Below, in pieces: positions 31,153 to 41,396 of a DNA stretch of 64,000 nucleotides. The notes under the pieces are model-generated. The model did not search any database. It saw only the letters and a program-made list of their open reading frames with translations, and had not been told where the DNA came from. A program made the position numbers and the translations under genes. This DNA comes from Spiroplasma endosymbiont of Polydrusus cervinus (GTDB lineage: Bacteria; Bacillota_I; Bacilli_A; Mycoplasmatales; Mycoplasmataceae). Position 1 is the stretch's first letter, and every line of letters begins with the position of its first letter. The DNA lies in assembly GCF_964019755.1 (NCBI RefSeq), contig NZ_OZ026469.1, positions 992,001 to 1,056,000 on the forward strand, given 5' to 3'.

Positions 31153-32408
31153 TTAATTATTTCTAATATCAATATTAATTTGTGTTTCATATGAATTTTG
31201 TTTTTTTTCAGTATTTTCTATTGTTTTATTTATACTTTTTAAAAATTGATCTTGGTCTAATGAAACATATTTAACAGGAATTTTTTTAAATTCCTTTCTA
31301 CAAATCTCTAGTGCTGTCTTAAGTTTATTAATTTGAATTTTATTTTTATTTATTATAGATCTTAAATCTTTATATATATAAACTCCTGAACTTACAAGAC
31401 TTGTTCCAAAATACACATTATCATTATCATCTACAGTTATTGATCTTGACACAGGTATTTTAGTTATTTTTGTTATATTATTTTTTTCTTGATTAAATAT
31501 AAAACCACCTGCTTTATTATCGTTATTTTCTCCTCAAACTGAAAAATAAATTTTATTATTTGAATTAACTGAAATTGAAATAACACTTCCATTACAACTA
31601 ATATGTTTAATAATTTTTAAATCTTTTAATATATAAATATTATTGGTTCCACCGATATAAACAGAATTATCTTTATTATTAAATCATATAAATCATACAC
31701 CTTGCGCAGGAATATCAAGCGACAGAGCAATTGTTTCACCCTTTTTAATAATAAACACACTTTATTAGCACTTAAAAAACCTAAATACAAATTATCATCT
31801 CTATCAATTGCTCGGGCAACAATATCAATATTAACATTATTATATCTTGTTAATACATTATTTTCCCATTTAAATAACCCTCTTGAATAAATAGAAAAAT
31901 AACAAACGTTGTTGATATCTGTAACAACTCAACGAACACTTCCTTCTGTTCCATCAATTTTTGTTGCATTTTGTTCATTTGATTTTAATAAATAAAATCC
32001 TTTATCTGTAGCAAAATACATATCATTATTAATTTTATTAAAAGTAATTGACCAAACATTTGTATTTGGTATTCCATCAATTTTTGTTATATTATTTTCT
32101 TTTAAATTATAAACAAATGCCCCGGCATTTACAGTTCCTAAATAAAGTTCATCATAATTTTTTTCATTAAAACATACAAAATAAATATTATAACCCAATA
32201 ATTTTTCTATTTTTTCAATATAAAAATCATCGTCAATACTTTTTTTGCTTCTTTTTAAATTTCCTAAATTATTTTTTTGTAAAGAATTAATTTTACTATT
32301 TTCTAGATTAATTTTTTCTTCTTTTTGATAAGGACTAGCAGCAATTGTTGTTGGTACAGCAGTTCCACTAATAGTTAATACACTTAATAAACTAAGTAAT
32401 TTTTTCAT
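31153..32408 (-). pseudogene. Phage-borne propeller-like surface protein (copy M), frameshifted
   Basis: ATG at 32408 after ACGGAGAAAAAC; the signal peptide is MKKLLSLLSVLTISG and onward. The mature protein has short beta units of the type NDMYFATDKGFYLLK, DNLYLGFLSANK, DNVYFGTSL, suggesting a propeller. A one-base change near 31757-31765 (AAAGTGTGTTT) shifts the frame. The remainder runs to 31153 and ends in a helical tail. The domain type differs from the L and T genes at the same position, although the signal peptide is the same. Confidence 0.75.
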
Positions 32409-32461
32409 ACTTGTTTTTCTCCGTTTCTTAATCTCTAAACTTTTTATCAAGATTTAATTTC

Positions 32462-32498
32462 ATTATATATATATATATATATATATATATACAAACAA
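32462..32498 (-). promoter_or_regulatory. Promoter with (TA)n spacer for the M surface-protein gene
   Basis: Minus strand: TTGTTT (32493-32498), a 25-base GT-(AT)n spacer, TATAAT (32462-32467). That is four TA units longer than the 17-base optimum and two longer than L and T, so this copy should be off or weak. Confidence 0.65.
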
Positions 32499-32609
32499 AA
32501 TTATCACTTATTTTAATAAATTTATCTTTCCAAATAATTCCTATTACGTTTTTTAACCGCTAAATTAATAATAAAATATATTAAGTTTAGTATTAGTTTA
32601 TAAAAAGTA

Positions 32610-32637
32610 TTGTATTTATAAACTATTGATATATAAT
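32610..32637 (+). promoter_or_regulatory. Late promoter of scaffold-capsid operon (copy M)
   Basis: TTGTAT, 16-base spacer, TATAAT, conserved with L and T. The leader (32640-32724) has a CTTTTT-ccgta-AAAAAG hairpin and a CTTGT...ACAAG hairpin, then AAAGAGGAG before the scaffold ATG. Confidence 0.65.
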
Positions 32638-32724
32638 TAATTTATAGGTTTAATCTTTTTCCGTAAAAAAGAGTTACGCTGACTTGTTAATCTGACAAGG
32701 ATAAAAAAAGAGGAGTTTATAAAA

Positions 32725-33186
32725 ATGGCACTTACAAAAGAACAATTAATCGAACAAGGTTTAAGTGAAGAGATTGCAGAAAATATCTTAAATCAGTTTA
32801 ATAATGAAGCAAAGCAAATTAGAGAAAGTGTGCAAAAACGCGAAGATGTTATTTCAAAAGAAGACTTTATTAAATTATCTACTGAATTAGATGAATTAAA
32901 GGCTTTTAAAGATGTTCCATCTACTAAAATTGAAGATATTAAAACTAATTTAGATAAAGTTAGTGGTAATTCTTTATCTGAAAAAATGCAAACTTTAAAA
33001 GAATTAAAACCTGATTTGTTTGTGCAAGAACAACCATCAGTTTCACCAACTAATTTTATTAAAGAAATGATTGAAAATTCGGTTGAAAATAAGAATGATG
33101 AAATTGAAACTATTAAAGAAAAAGGAGCATATACTCCGGAAGAAATTAAAAAATTAACTGATTATACACTTAAAAACCTTAGATAA
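32725..33186 (+). CDS. Putative capsid scaffold protein (copy M, intact)
   Basis: 153 aa, AGAGGAG ribosome site. Almost entirely charged helix (Glu, Lys, Asp, Ile, Leu), with the C-terminus GAYTPEEIKKLTDYTLKNLR. Composition, size and place directly before the capsid gene fit a scaffolding protein of tailed phages. No protease motif is seen. Copies L and T are broken. Confidence 0.65.
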   Translation: MALTKEQLIEQGLSEEIAENILNQFNNEAKQIRESVQKREDVISKEDFIKLSTELDELKAFKDVPSTKIEDIKTNLDKVSGNSLSEKMQTLKELKPDLFVQEQPSVSPTNFIKEMIENSVENKNDEIETIKEKGAYTPEEIKKLTDYTLKNLR

Positions 33187-33201
33187 TAAGGAGTGAATAT
33201 T

Positions 33202-34467
33202 ATGGCAACAATTAATTTGCCACAAGTACCTTTTACATTACAAGGTAATACAACAGGCCAAAAAGCGTATGTTGATATGGTTAATGCTTTATTGCGCGGA
33301 CCTTTATATAATGAATATGCAAGCATTATGCAATATGCAACAGCAACAGCCGAACAAGTTGCTTGACTGCCTAATGCAGGACAAGCATTATATAATTTAA
33401 CTCATCGTGTGGTATGACAAGATGATTATGCATTACCAAATGGTGGAGCAACTCAAACTATGGGATTAACAAGAATTCCAGTTCCGATTGATAAAAGATT
33501 TAATTTAAAATTAATGAATGAGGCTTTTGATTTAGCATTAATAGAACAAAATATTAAAAATGGTGTTATTGCTAACGCTATTTCTAGTGTTGTCCAGAAT
33601 AAATTTGTTAATTTAGAATGTGAATTAATTCAGGCTATTTATGATTATTGTTTAGCAGATGATCAATATGAAGTAATTCCATTTCGTAGTTATACAGCAG
33701 AAAAAGCAGATGACGCAAATAAAGCATTCTTTACATTAAATGAAACTTTAATTGAATTAACTAATCAAATTAGTAATCTATATTTTGGTTTGCCAACCGA
33801 TAAAATGTTTATGGTTTTAGGACGAAGAGCCTATTTAGGATTAACACCGGCTTATTTAAAAGTAATTGGTTCACAAGCTCAATTAAAAGCAATGGTTAAT
33901 GGTGAATTATATGAAAATACCGCAATGGGTATTCCGGTATCAAAAAGTTTTCATTTAGAAAAAACATATACAAAAGGACAAGTTAACCGAGATAAAGGTT
34001 ATAATTTTACTAATATAAATGGTTTACTTATTAATAAACACGTATGAGCATATCCAATTAATATGGATACTATTCAACAAGTTTTAGATAATGATACTGC
34101 TAACCCTAAATGAATTGGTAAAGTACAATATGCAACACCAACTATTTTATATCCAAAAACATGTAAAATTATTTTAGAAAAAGCACCTACACAAGAAGAA
34201 ATTAATCAAGCAATTAATAACTTAAATAAAACTTATCGTGTTCCTATTGATTATATTAGAACAATAATTACACAACATAATTTAGGAAAAATTATAATGT
34301 CAGGAGAAACTCCTAGTGTTTCTGAATTAGAAACAGCAATTAAAGCAAAAAACATTAATTATCAAAATGGTGATGCAATATTTACTAATATAACAGCTAC
34401 TGGTGCATTAGCAACCGCTAACCCTAATAAATATAGTGAAACCGTTAATTTAACTTATTCAAAATAA
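33202..34467 (+). CDS. Major capsid protein (copy M, intact)
   Basis: 421 aa, ATG at 33202, GGAGTGAA upstream, 15 bases after the scaffold stop. The conserved core (residues ~1-345) is shared with L and T. After the SKSFHLEK to NPKWIGKVQYATPTILYP segments the C-terminal ~75 residues (NLGKII...SETVNLTYSK) are unique to M and resemble the ~80-aa repeat of the L/T surface proteins rather than the L/T capsid tail. Capsid identity is inferred from gene order and high conservation. Confidence 0.7.
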
Positions 34468-34480
34468 GTAATATGTAATT

Positions 34481-35398
34481 ATGAATTTATTAATATTACG
34501 AGCTTTAACTTTATTAGCAGAAAATTTAGGAAATAAATATTTAATAAATAAGTTTGTTAATTTAATTAATAAGGTTAATAAGTTTGCTTCATATTATGCT
34601 AATTCTTTTCAAAAGATTACAAATAAAGTTGAAGATATTTATCAATGATTAAATCCGTTTACTTATTTAAATTTAATTAAAAAAGGTCATAAAAAAGAAA
34701 TTCAACAAATATTAAGTAAATTAGAAAAAGATAACAATATTAAAAATAGAGAACAATTTAAAAAAGAAAATTATCTAAACACTAATTGACAACCTTTAAA
34801 TAGTAGTTGGCTTAATAGTGGTATGTTTAATATAACAAATAAGTTAACTTTAACAGGCAATTTAACTATTTTAATATATACAAAAACAGCAAAACACCCG
34901 AATTTTTATGGTCCATATGTTTATCCTAGTGTTCCAGTTGAAATTTGAAAATTATTAAGTAATGCAGCATCTAATGCTGGAACTTTATTTTGGCGTTATT
35001 GATTAAGAAAATGATTACCTAGTCATTTAAGAGATTATATTAAAAAACGATTACCACAAGAATTAAAAGAAAAATATCCAAAAGGAAATATCAAATTAAC
35101 ATTACCACATATTCAAAAATTACAACAAATTAAAAGGTTTATTAATAATTTAAAGATTGGACACTTTAATTTTAATTTTGCTGGTGAAATTAATAATAAA
35201 AAATGGTATCGAGAGCGAAAAAGCGATGTTAAAAATATTAAGAATTTATATAAAACACCAGTTAAAAGTATGTTTTATAAAACTAATCAAACTATTAAAA
35301 AAATTAAAAAAGTACAAAGAAAAGTTAATAGTTATAAACTATCTAATTTAAGAAATAAATATCGAAATCAATTAAGGGGTGTTTTATATGGAAAATAA
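34481..35398 (+). CDS. Phage late protein downstream of capsid (copy M, full length)
   Basis: 305 aa, starting MNLLILRALTLLAENLGNK. The middle is Trp/Tyr/Pro-rich (TKTAKHPNFYGPYVYPSVPV); the C-terminal 100 residues are very basic and helical, ending RGVLYGK. The end overlaps the next ATG by 11 bases. L has a shortened copy and T a frameshifted one. A connector or adaptor role is only positional. Confidence 0.65.
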
Positions 35399-36562
35399 TT
35401 TAAGTAATTTGTTATTTATAACAGTTGAAGGTGTTAAAGCAAGTAAACTTTGACAACCTATTAATGATCGTAAGCAATCTGCTTATAATGATAATTTAAT
35501 TTATAATGCTATTTTAAAAACTAGTTTATGAATGGATAGATTATCAGGTGGCACAATTTCAGATAAGATTAATAAAAAAGATTTATTTCCCTGAGTGAAA
35601 AAAGATAATACTGGTTTAATTGAATATGATAAATGATTAAGTTATATTCAATCTGCTTGTTTATTAGCAGTTATGAATTGATATTTACCAAAAGGAGTTA
35701 ATGATTTAACTGGTAGTGCTTCATTTTCGCAAGGTGGAGTTGCTTATTCACAAACTAATGACCCCGAAGCAAATGAAAATATTACTAGAGATGTTAAAAA
35801 TGCTTTAAAATTAGCTGGTGAAATAATTGATATTATATCTAGTAAAACGGTTGATAGACCATATAATTATCATTTAGGGAATTATGCTCATCCTTGAGAA
35901 GAAGAATATAAATATATTACGAAAAAAACATTTTATGAAACTTTATTATTTTATTTAAAAGAACGAGTACAAACCGATAATACTATTAATATTACTCATC
36001 CAGAAATTATTGATTATAGCAAAATTGATTATAACGAATATATTAAGCTTATTGTTCCGTTTGATAAGATACTATTTATTATGATAACGGGGTTTGAAAA
36101 TCCCAAAAAAGTTCTGATATTAAGATTGATAATAAAACTATCATTAAAAATGATAATGATGAAATTGTAGTTTCAGATTTTAAACAAGATAAATTAATAA
36201 GCGGATCAAATATTAAAACTATTAATGGTAATTCACTACTAGATAGTGGTGATATTTCTATTAATGGTAATGATTGAGAATTAATTAATTATACAAAAGC
36301 AAACGAAAAATTAACATTTAAAATTCCAGATTATGATTTAACAAAATATTATTATAAAATATCAATTTCAATAACAGATTATGCATCTGCTAATAAATTT
36401 GTAACATATTATTTTGAAACAATATCACAAAAATCAATATTTACATTTTTAGCAGATAATTCTTATAAAAGAATAACAATTAACCAAAATGGTTCAATTT
36501 CAAATGATACAAATAATATTGTTATTAAATATTTAACAATTAAAAGAAAAAAAATAAATTAG
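35388..36562 (+). pseudogene. Tail-fibre/appendage protein (copy M), one-base deletion
   Basis: ATG at 35388 overlaps the previous gene. Residues 1-~225 match the T copy. At 36064-36069 one A is missing (GATAAGATA versus GATAAAGATA), so the frame ends after 260 codons at TAG 36168. Restoring the base extends it to 36562 with SGSNIKTINGNSLLDSGD, a motif common before receptor-binding tips of phage fibres and baseplates. A beta-rich tip with an N-D-W-E-L-I start follows. The C-terminus is entirely different from that of T. Confidence 0.7.
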
Positions 36563-36577
36563 AAAGGATTTTAATTA

Positions 36578-37021
36578 ATGAAACAAGATAAAACAACTTG
36601 ATTAAAGGGTGCATTACCTTGAAATTGATTTAAAAAAGACCCTATTCCAACTTATAATTGAACTCATAAAGATATTAGAGAATGAGAAAGAAAATATAAA
36701 ATTCGTAGCTGAGTAGTTAGTTTTTATACTTTAATATTTTTAGCATTAAATTGTTGATTAGAATATGGAATGATTGATGCAATTAAAGGTAAAATTGATT
36801 GATATAATTATGGTCAATATTGAGGTAATGGAATCGCTATTTTATTAACACCTTTATTTACCCATGGAATTCAAGGAATATTTGTTGCTAGTAGTAAACC
36901 AAAAGTAGATATGAAAATTGATATTCCACGATTAAAAATATCTAAAATGGGATTAGTATTTACAATTTTACCTTTAATTACTTTAATAATTTCTTTAATT
37001 ATTATTTGAATTGATAAATAA
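36578..37021 (+). CDS. Phage membrane protein, holin candidate
   Basis: 147 aa, ATG at 36578 after AGAAAGGATT. Three hydrophobic helices (SFYTLIFLALNCWLEYGM; AILLTPLFTHGIQGIFVA; LVFTILPLITLIISLIIIW) follow a basic, Trp-rich N-terminus. Late position and topology fit a holin, but spiroplasmas have no cell wall, so a release or assembly role is uncertain. The frame after its TAA remains open to 37237 (see next entry). Confidence 0.6.
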
Positions 37022-37237
37022 AAATGAAAAAAAGACCATTTAAGATATTGTTTAGATTGTCGGATTAATCCGCGTGTTATTCAACCACGAATAGCAAAAC
37101 AGTGAAATAATTTAGATGGTATAACAGAAGAAATATTTAAAAATATACAAGATGAAAATATTAAAAAACAAAAGCAAGAAAATAATAAAAAATTAAATAT
37201 AAATAATAATTATGAAACCAATAATTAAATTTTATTA
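37022..37237 (+). other. Open C-terminal extension or small ORF after the membrane protein
   Basis: In the same frame as the gene above, separated only by its TAA, 71 codons with TGA as Trp encode a hydrophilic stretch with CLDC and an NNLDGITEEIF helix. No start codon of its own is convincing. Either a nonsense-shortened tail of the membrane protein or non-coding. Confidence 0.3.
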
Positions 37238-37243
37238 AAATAG

Positions 37244-37287
37244 ACTATATATAGGGGTGGTAGATATTTTTGGGTGGTTATATATAG
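37244..37287. repeat. Hairpin with twin GGGTGGT in the loop
   Basis: Nine-base inverted arms CTATATATA / TATATATAG flank two GGGTGGT motifs. This lies in the untranslated stretch before the gene at 37364. Confidence 0.5.
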
Positions 37288-37363
37288 CTTAATTTATAAA
37301 TTATTTTGTTCCGAAAGAATAGATGGCCACTGTTTGAGTAAGAATAAGAAAGGAAATATAAAA

Positions 37364-37657
37364 ATGGAAATTAGTAATGAATTAGTAATTACTTTACTTG
37401 TATTAGCTGGTGCTGGTGGAATGGATAGTCTTGGGATTCTAGGCTTATCTGCTAAAAAAGTTAAAAAATATAAAGCAGAAATTAGAGAATTAAAAACTGC
37501 TGTTATTGCCCACGAAAAACATTTACGAGGGCCCGATTATGCAACAGAATTAGCCCTTAAAACAGGTCAAATTAAAAACGTTAAAAAACAAGTTAAAGTA
37601 AACGACAAAAAACAAGCACAAAAAGATTCTATTAAAAAATTAACAAATAGTATTTAA
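37364..37657 (+). CDS. Single-pass membrane protein with basic helical tail (97 aa)
   Basis: ATG at 37364 after GAAAGGAAATATAAAA; longer in-frame upstream starts lack a ribosome site. The N-terminal helix LVITLLVLAGAGGMDSLGIL is followed by a strongly charged coiled coil. It is the last plus-strand late gene of M. Spanin- or holin-like roles are possible; none is shown. Confidence 0.6.
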   Translation: MEISNELVITLLVLAGAGGMDSLGILGLSAKKVKKYKAEIRELKTAVIAHEKHLRGPDYATELALKTGQIKNVKKQVKVNDKKQAQKDSIKKLTNSI

Positions 37658-37688
37658 AAAAAATAACCAATTAAGGTTATTTTTTATT
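37656..37688. terminator. Bidirectional terminator between late and early regions
   Basis: AAAAATAACC / GGTTATTTTT around AATTAA, between convergent genes of prophage M. Confidence 0.8.
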
Positions 37689-37863
37689 TTTCTTTGTTGT
37701 GACTTATATAAAAATTAATAAGATATTCTATTCGTTGAGAATAGGTATCAAAGTTAGATAATTGATTTCAAACTTTTTCTTCATTTTTATTTAAGTAAAT
37801 ATTAACATTTCGAATTTTACAAGAATAATATTTTCCTGTTTTTTGATTATATGATTCTTTCAT
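37684..37863 (-). CDS. Small early phage protein (59 aa), possible ribbon-helix-helix
   Basis: ATG at 37863. KIRNVNIYLNKNEEKVWNQL then SQRIEYLINFYI: a beta strand followed by two helices, similar in pattern to small ribbon-helix-helix regulators, though without proof. The last gene of the minus-strand early operon, four bases after the RuvC-like gene. Confidence 0.5.
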
Positions 37864-37867
37864 AATA

Positions 37868-38341
37868 TTAACCTTTATAATTAGCAATAATAATTGCATC
37901 TCTTAAATGATGAGATATTTTCTCATTATTATAAAATCAACCTTTACCATATTGATAAGTTAAATTATTATCTTTATCAAATTTTCATATACAACTGTCA
38001 TTATATTTACTTAAATTTTCCATATTTTTAACAATTGATTTAGTATGTTTTGGTGATACTCAATTAATAATGTTGCGTACTTTTTCTGTATTGTATTTAA
38101 CTGTTCCAATTACTTTTAATAAATCATCCCTATCTTTACTTGGATTAGCAGATGTATATAAACAATCCTCAATATTAATAATTGCATCTTGTATTAATTT
38201 ATATAAAATATTATCAGTTTGTTTAATTCAATCATAATGTATATATTCCATTTTATCTATTAATTTATTGTCTTCATAAACAACAATAGCACTGGTACCG
38301 GTTCCTGATGGGTCAATACCTATTTTTATCAAGTGGTTCAT
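37868..38341 (-). CDS. RuvC-like Holliday-junction nuclease
   Basis: 157 aa, ATG at 38341 overlapping the end of recT by four bases. The N-terminus IKIGIDPSGTGTSAIVVY has the first catalytic Asp of the RNase H/RuvC fold. A C-terminal HHLRDAIIIANY supplies a further acidic residue of the family pattern (D-A). Phages use such enzymes to resolve recombination and packaging intermediates. TGA as Trp. Exact subfamily not determined. Confidence 0.65.
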
Positions 38342-39189
38342 TGCTCATCATTGTTAACTACTGGTACTACATTAGAAATATCATCTTTTTTAACTATATT
38401 ATTGTTTGTGTCCGCTATTTCTCTATAAAATGGGGTATTTATATTATTTGATAAGGGTTCGTCACTTATCTGACCCTGATTTTTGGCGACAGTAATATCA
38501 TTAAAGGGTATATAATCAAAATTACCATCTTCTTTAATTTCTTTTTCATCTAAATCAATGTCAGTAATATCTATACCTAATTCTTGTGCTAATTTACGAT
38601 ATAATTTTGCTTCAACCATTTCTTTTGGTCATTTATTTCAAGGCGAATATTCACTATTTTCACTTGGACTACTATTTTTTAAACGGTTAATGTCTGCTTT
38701 TCTTAATAAAATACCTTTTGTTTCGCCAGTTAAACGATTAATTCCAAAAGCATAAGCGCCAATAATATTTTCATATTGACTTGTATTTGTCATAAAATCT
38801 ATTTCGTGTAATTTTGGTTTTTGTAAATCGGTATCTCATACAAATTTTTCACTTTTATAAATAATTCCTCTTTTTAACATTCAATTTTCTTGTTCCATTC
38901 TTTTTTGAAACACACTACTATCAATAATGGTTGTTAATTTATTTTTGAATGGAATAATATTAAAATCTTTTCCAAAAATTAAACCTTTATTACTTAAATT
39001 AATAATTCCTAAGGCTGTAATTTTTCCATTATCAGCATTACCAATCAAATTAATATAACTTTGATTATTTTTTAATTTTAGTTCTTGTAAAGCAATTAAA
39101 TTATCTTGTAAATATTTAGCATTAACATTTAATTCATATGCTTTAATTGCTGTCGCTACTAATTCTTTTATTCCCATTTGATTATTCAT
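38338..39189 (-). CDS. RecT-like single-strand annealing recombinase
   Basis: 283 aa, ATG at 39189 after GGAGAGAAATA. After one TGA (Trp) it contains SPWNKWPKEMVEAKLYRKLAQELGID, the W...M..K...R/KL pattern of RecT proteins, preceded by beta strands (NIIGAYAFGINRLTG). The C-terminus is acidic and Asn-rich. It anneals single strands during phage replication and recombination. The partner exonuclease is not seen, unless the broken gene upstream supplies it. Confidence 0.75.
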
Positions 39190-39191
39190 AA

Positions 39192-39983
39192 TTATTTCTC
39201 TCCTTTATTTATTTTGAATTTAATTCCATTAACACCAATAGTATTAATATCTTTATTGCTATCTCATTGTTCTTTGATTTCATTTTTAACAACTTGTTCA
39301 TCAACAATTAAATATTTTTTAATAAGATTAATAAGTTCTAATTTATCGGAATTTTGTAAAAAATCATCATTAATACCTAATATTTCAATATCTTTAATTA
39401 ATAATTTTTCTTTAATAAAATTAATTCCAACTTTTTTTAATTGTTTTGGGTCAAGTGATTTATCAATTTATTCAATTTCTTTCATTACACGAACTTGCTC
39501 ATCTTCAATTTGATCAATATTCAGACCCATATCTTCACTTAAATTATTTGCTTGTTCTATTAGTTCTTGTTTTTTTAGTTCTTGTTCTTTAAATAATTCA
39601 TTTTGTTTTTGTATTCGCACTTGATTAATGTTATTTTTAATTTCAATTTTATGATTTTCAATTGATTTTTCAAAATTAATAATATTAGTACGAATTCGAT
39701 TTAAATCATCTTTGAAAGCTTTTATTAATTCCAATGGTTCTCTAAAAACAAAATCAATTTTACTAATAACACTTGGTATATCTTTTAAGCGTACATCTTC
39801 ATAATTCGTGGCTACTCAATGATTTCGATGGCGAAGAATAAATTCTGCTAAATCTTGACCGTTATTATCAAATCATTCTTTAATTGGTAATGCTTTTAAA
39901 CTTAATTCTTTAAAATCATTTCCTTTTAAATAAAATGGATAAGTAATATTTTTAATTTGATTATTTAATGTTAAATCTGCCAT
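39192..39983 (-). pseudogene. DUF1351-like early phage protein with in-frame TAA
   Basis: 263 codons from ATG 39983 to TAA 39192-39194, interrupted by a TAA at 39468-39470 after VMKEIE. The first part is a long coiled coil after a short beta domain; the second part (IDKSLDPKQLKKVGINFIKE) is typical of the C-terminus of the family. A DUF1351-type protein often precedes phage recT/erf genes; the call is from layout and sequence style. Confidence 0.55.
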
Positions 39984-39985
39984 TA

Positions 39986-40132
39986 TTAAATTTCCTCCAA
40001 ATTCATATCCATAATTAAATTATCAATATATTCATAAGCACTTTCTTCTGAATAACATTCTTCTAATGCTATATTAAATAAATCTTCTTCGGTATAAGCT
40101 TTGCCATCTTTATCTTTTCACATATTATTCAT
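39986..40132 (-). CDS. Small acidic early protein (48 aa)
   Basis: ATG at 40132 overlaps the upstream gene's stop; AATTTGGAGG near its end is the ribosome site of the next gene. Sequence MNNMWKDKDGKAYTEEDLFN and on is strongly acidic. Unknown function. Confidence 0.55.
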
Positions 40133-40415
40133 AATTTATCACCTCGTAATCTGCTTCTTCATCTTCTAAATAATCAGTTATTAAACCTTTAACTTCATCA
40201 ATTTCATATCATTTTAAATTTAAGTCAAAATCCGTTGACAATAAAACATTACCTACATGTCTTTCTTCATTACCAAATTTAAGATATAAATTTAATTCTC
40301 AACTCATATCATAATCACTATCAATTTGTGCATAAATAATATCTTTATTACTAATTTTTAATGCTTTATTATTAATTCATTTTTCATTTAAGTAATCACT
40401 AATACAATATGACAT
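40125..40415 (-). CDS. Acidic early phage protein (96 aa)
   Basis: ATG at 40415 with TTAGGAGGAATAAGAAA upstream. Acidic, three TGA as Trp, alternating beta pattern, ending LEDEEADYEVINYE. DNA-mimic-like charge is notable but unproved. Coupled to its downstream neighbour by an eight-base overlap. Confidence 0.6.
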
Positions 40416-40428
40416 TTTCTTATTCCTC

Positions 40429-40560
40429 CTAATTCTTTTTATTGTTTAATGCTCAATATTCATCAGTAATATCATCCGTTGAAACTGGATATAATCTTAA
40501 AATTAATTCATTTAATTTTGTTGTTATTTTTTTATTTAACTTTTTTATAATTACCTCCAT
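40429..40560 (-). CDS. Small early phage protein (43 aa)
   Basis: ATG at 40560 overlaps the stop of the preceding gene (TAATGG). A Lys-rich helix, then LRLYPVSTDDITDEYW. It ends just before the next ribosome site. Unknown. Confidence 0.5.
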
Positions 40561-40841
40561 TAATTTATTTGTTTTATTTTTTTCTCAATTTGTAATATTT
40601 TTCAACCATCTGATGCTAAATCTAAAATATCGTTAATTTTGTAATGTTGCATATAAGAAGCAATAACATCTCATTTATCTTCAAATAAATTTAAGTACAT
40701 TTTTGCTCATTCTAAACACTGTAAATAATAATGATTTTTATGATGAGAAATACGACAATTAACAGGTTGACAATTCACTCAATCAAATAATATTGTTATT
40801 TCATTTCAAGTTTTATTAATATACAAACTTTTATATTCCAT
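40560..40841 (-). CDS. Early phage protein (93 aa)
   Basis: ATG at 40841 after AGGAGGAAAAACA. Aromatic and Cys/His-containing middle (VNCQPVNCRISHHKNHYYLQ) might bind metal; the C-terminal helix is basic. First gene of the run read away from the structured region. Unknown. Confidence 0.55.
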
Positions 40842-40861
40842 TGTTTTTCCTCCTATTTTTA

Positions 40862-41396
40862 ATTCGCTGGCACTCACTCCCACCAAGTGAAAGTGCCAAA
40901 GCGATAATTAGTTATATAAGTATTTATCTATTTATTTACTACGCCATCCGCTTCACTGAGGGTGAGCGGTGGCGATAATATATTTAATATTTATTTATTA
41001 TTAGATAATAGACAGTTGTTTTTTATTGTTTACGCCAGAGAATTCTCTCTTCATCCGCACCATTTCAGGTCAAAACGTTCAGTTTTTAAAATAAATTCAC
41101 TTGCACCTTGAAGAGCCTAGTGCTGACTTTGTGGTTTTTAAACCGCTGCCATCCTCGATGGGACACAATATCTATCGCAAATTTATTTATAAAGTGACCA
41201 TCTCTATATTTATTGTCGTTTGATGTTGACCTTGCACTTATCACGACTATCGCTTAGTTTAAATATAACCAGCGCCGATTTACATGTTTCCTCATACAAC
41301 TATTTCAGTACTTGCCTCGGCTGGCTGTGGGAATGAGCTTAAACTCATGTTCTTATGGAAGCACTTAATTATTTAAAATAACCGTCCCACTATGTA
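40862..41396. other. Hairpin-rich, GC-elevated non-coding region of prophage M
   Basis: No frame with coding character over 535 bases. Clear hairpins include TCGCTGGCACT / AGTGCC-AAGCGA (40867-40907) and CGCCATCCGCT / AGCGGTGGCG (40942-40975), with further GC-rich dyads to 41350. It lies between the 79-aa gene and the early operon, so it may be the replication origin, a packaging site or a structured RNA. Confidence 0.5.

Noticed and set aside
41000-41396. Possible tRNA or tmRNA genes in the GC-rich block
   Set aside because: Hairpins are present, but no cloverleaf with a T-loop (GTTC-A-TC) and acceptor pairing could be built.
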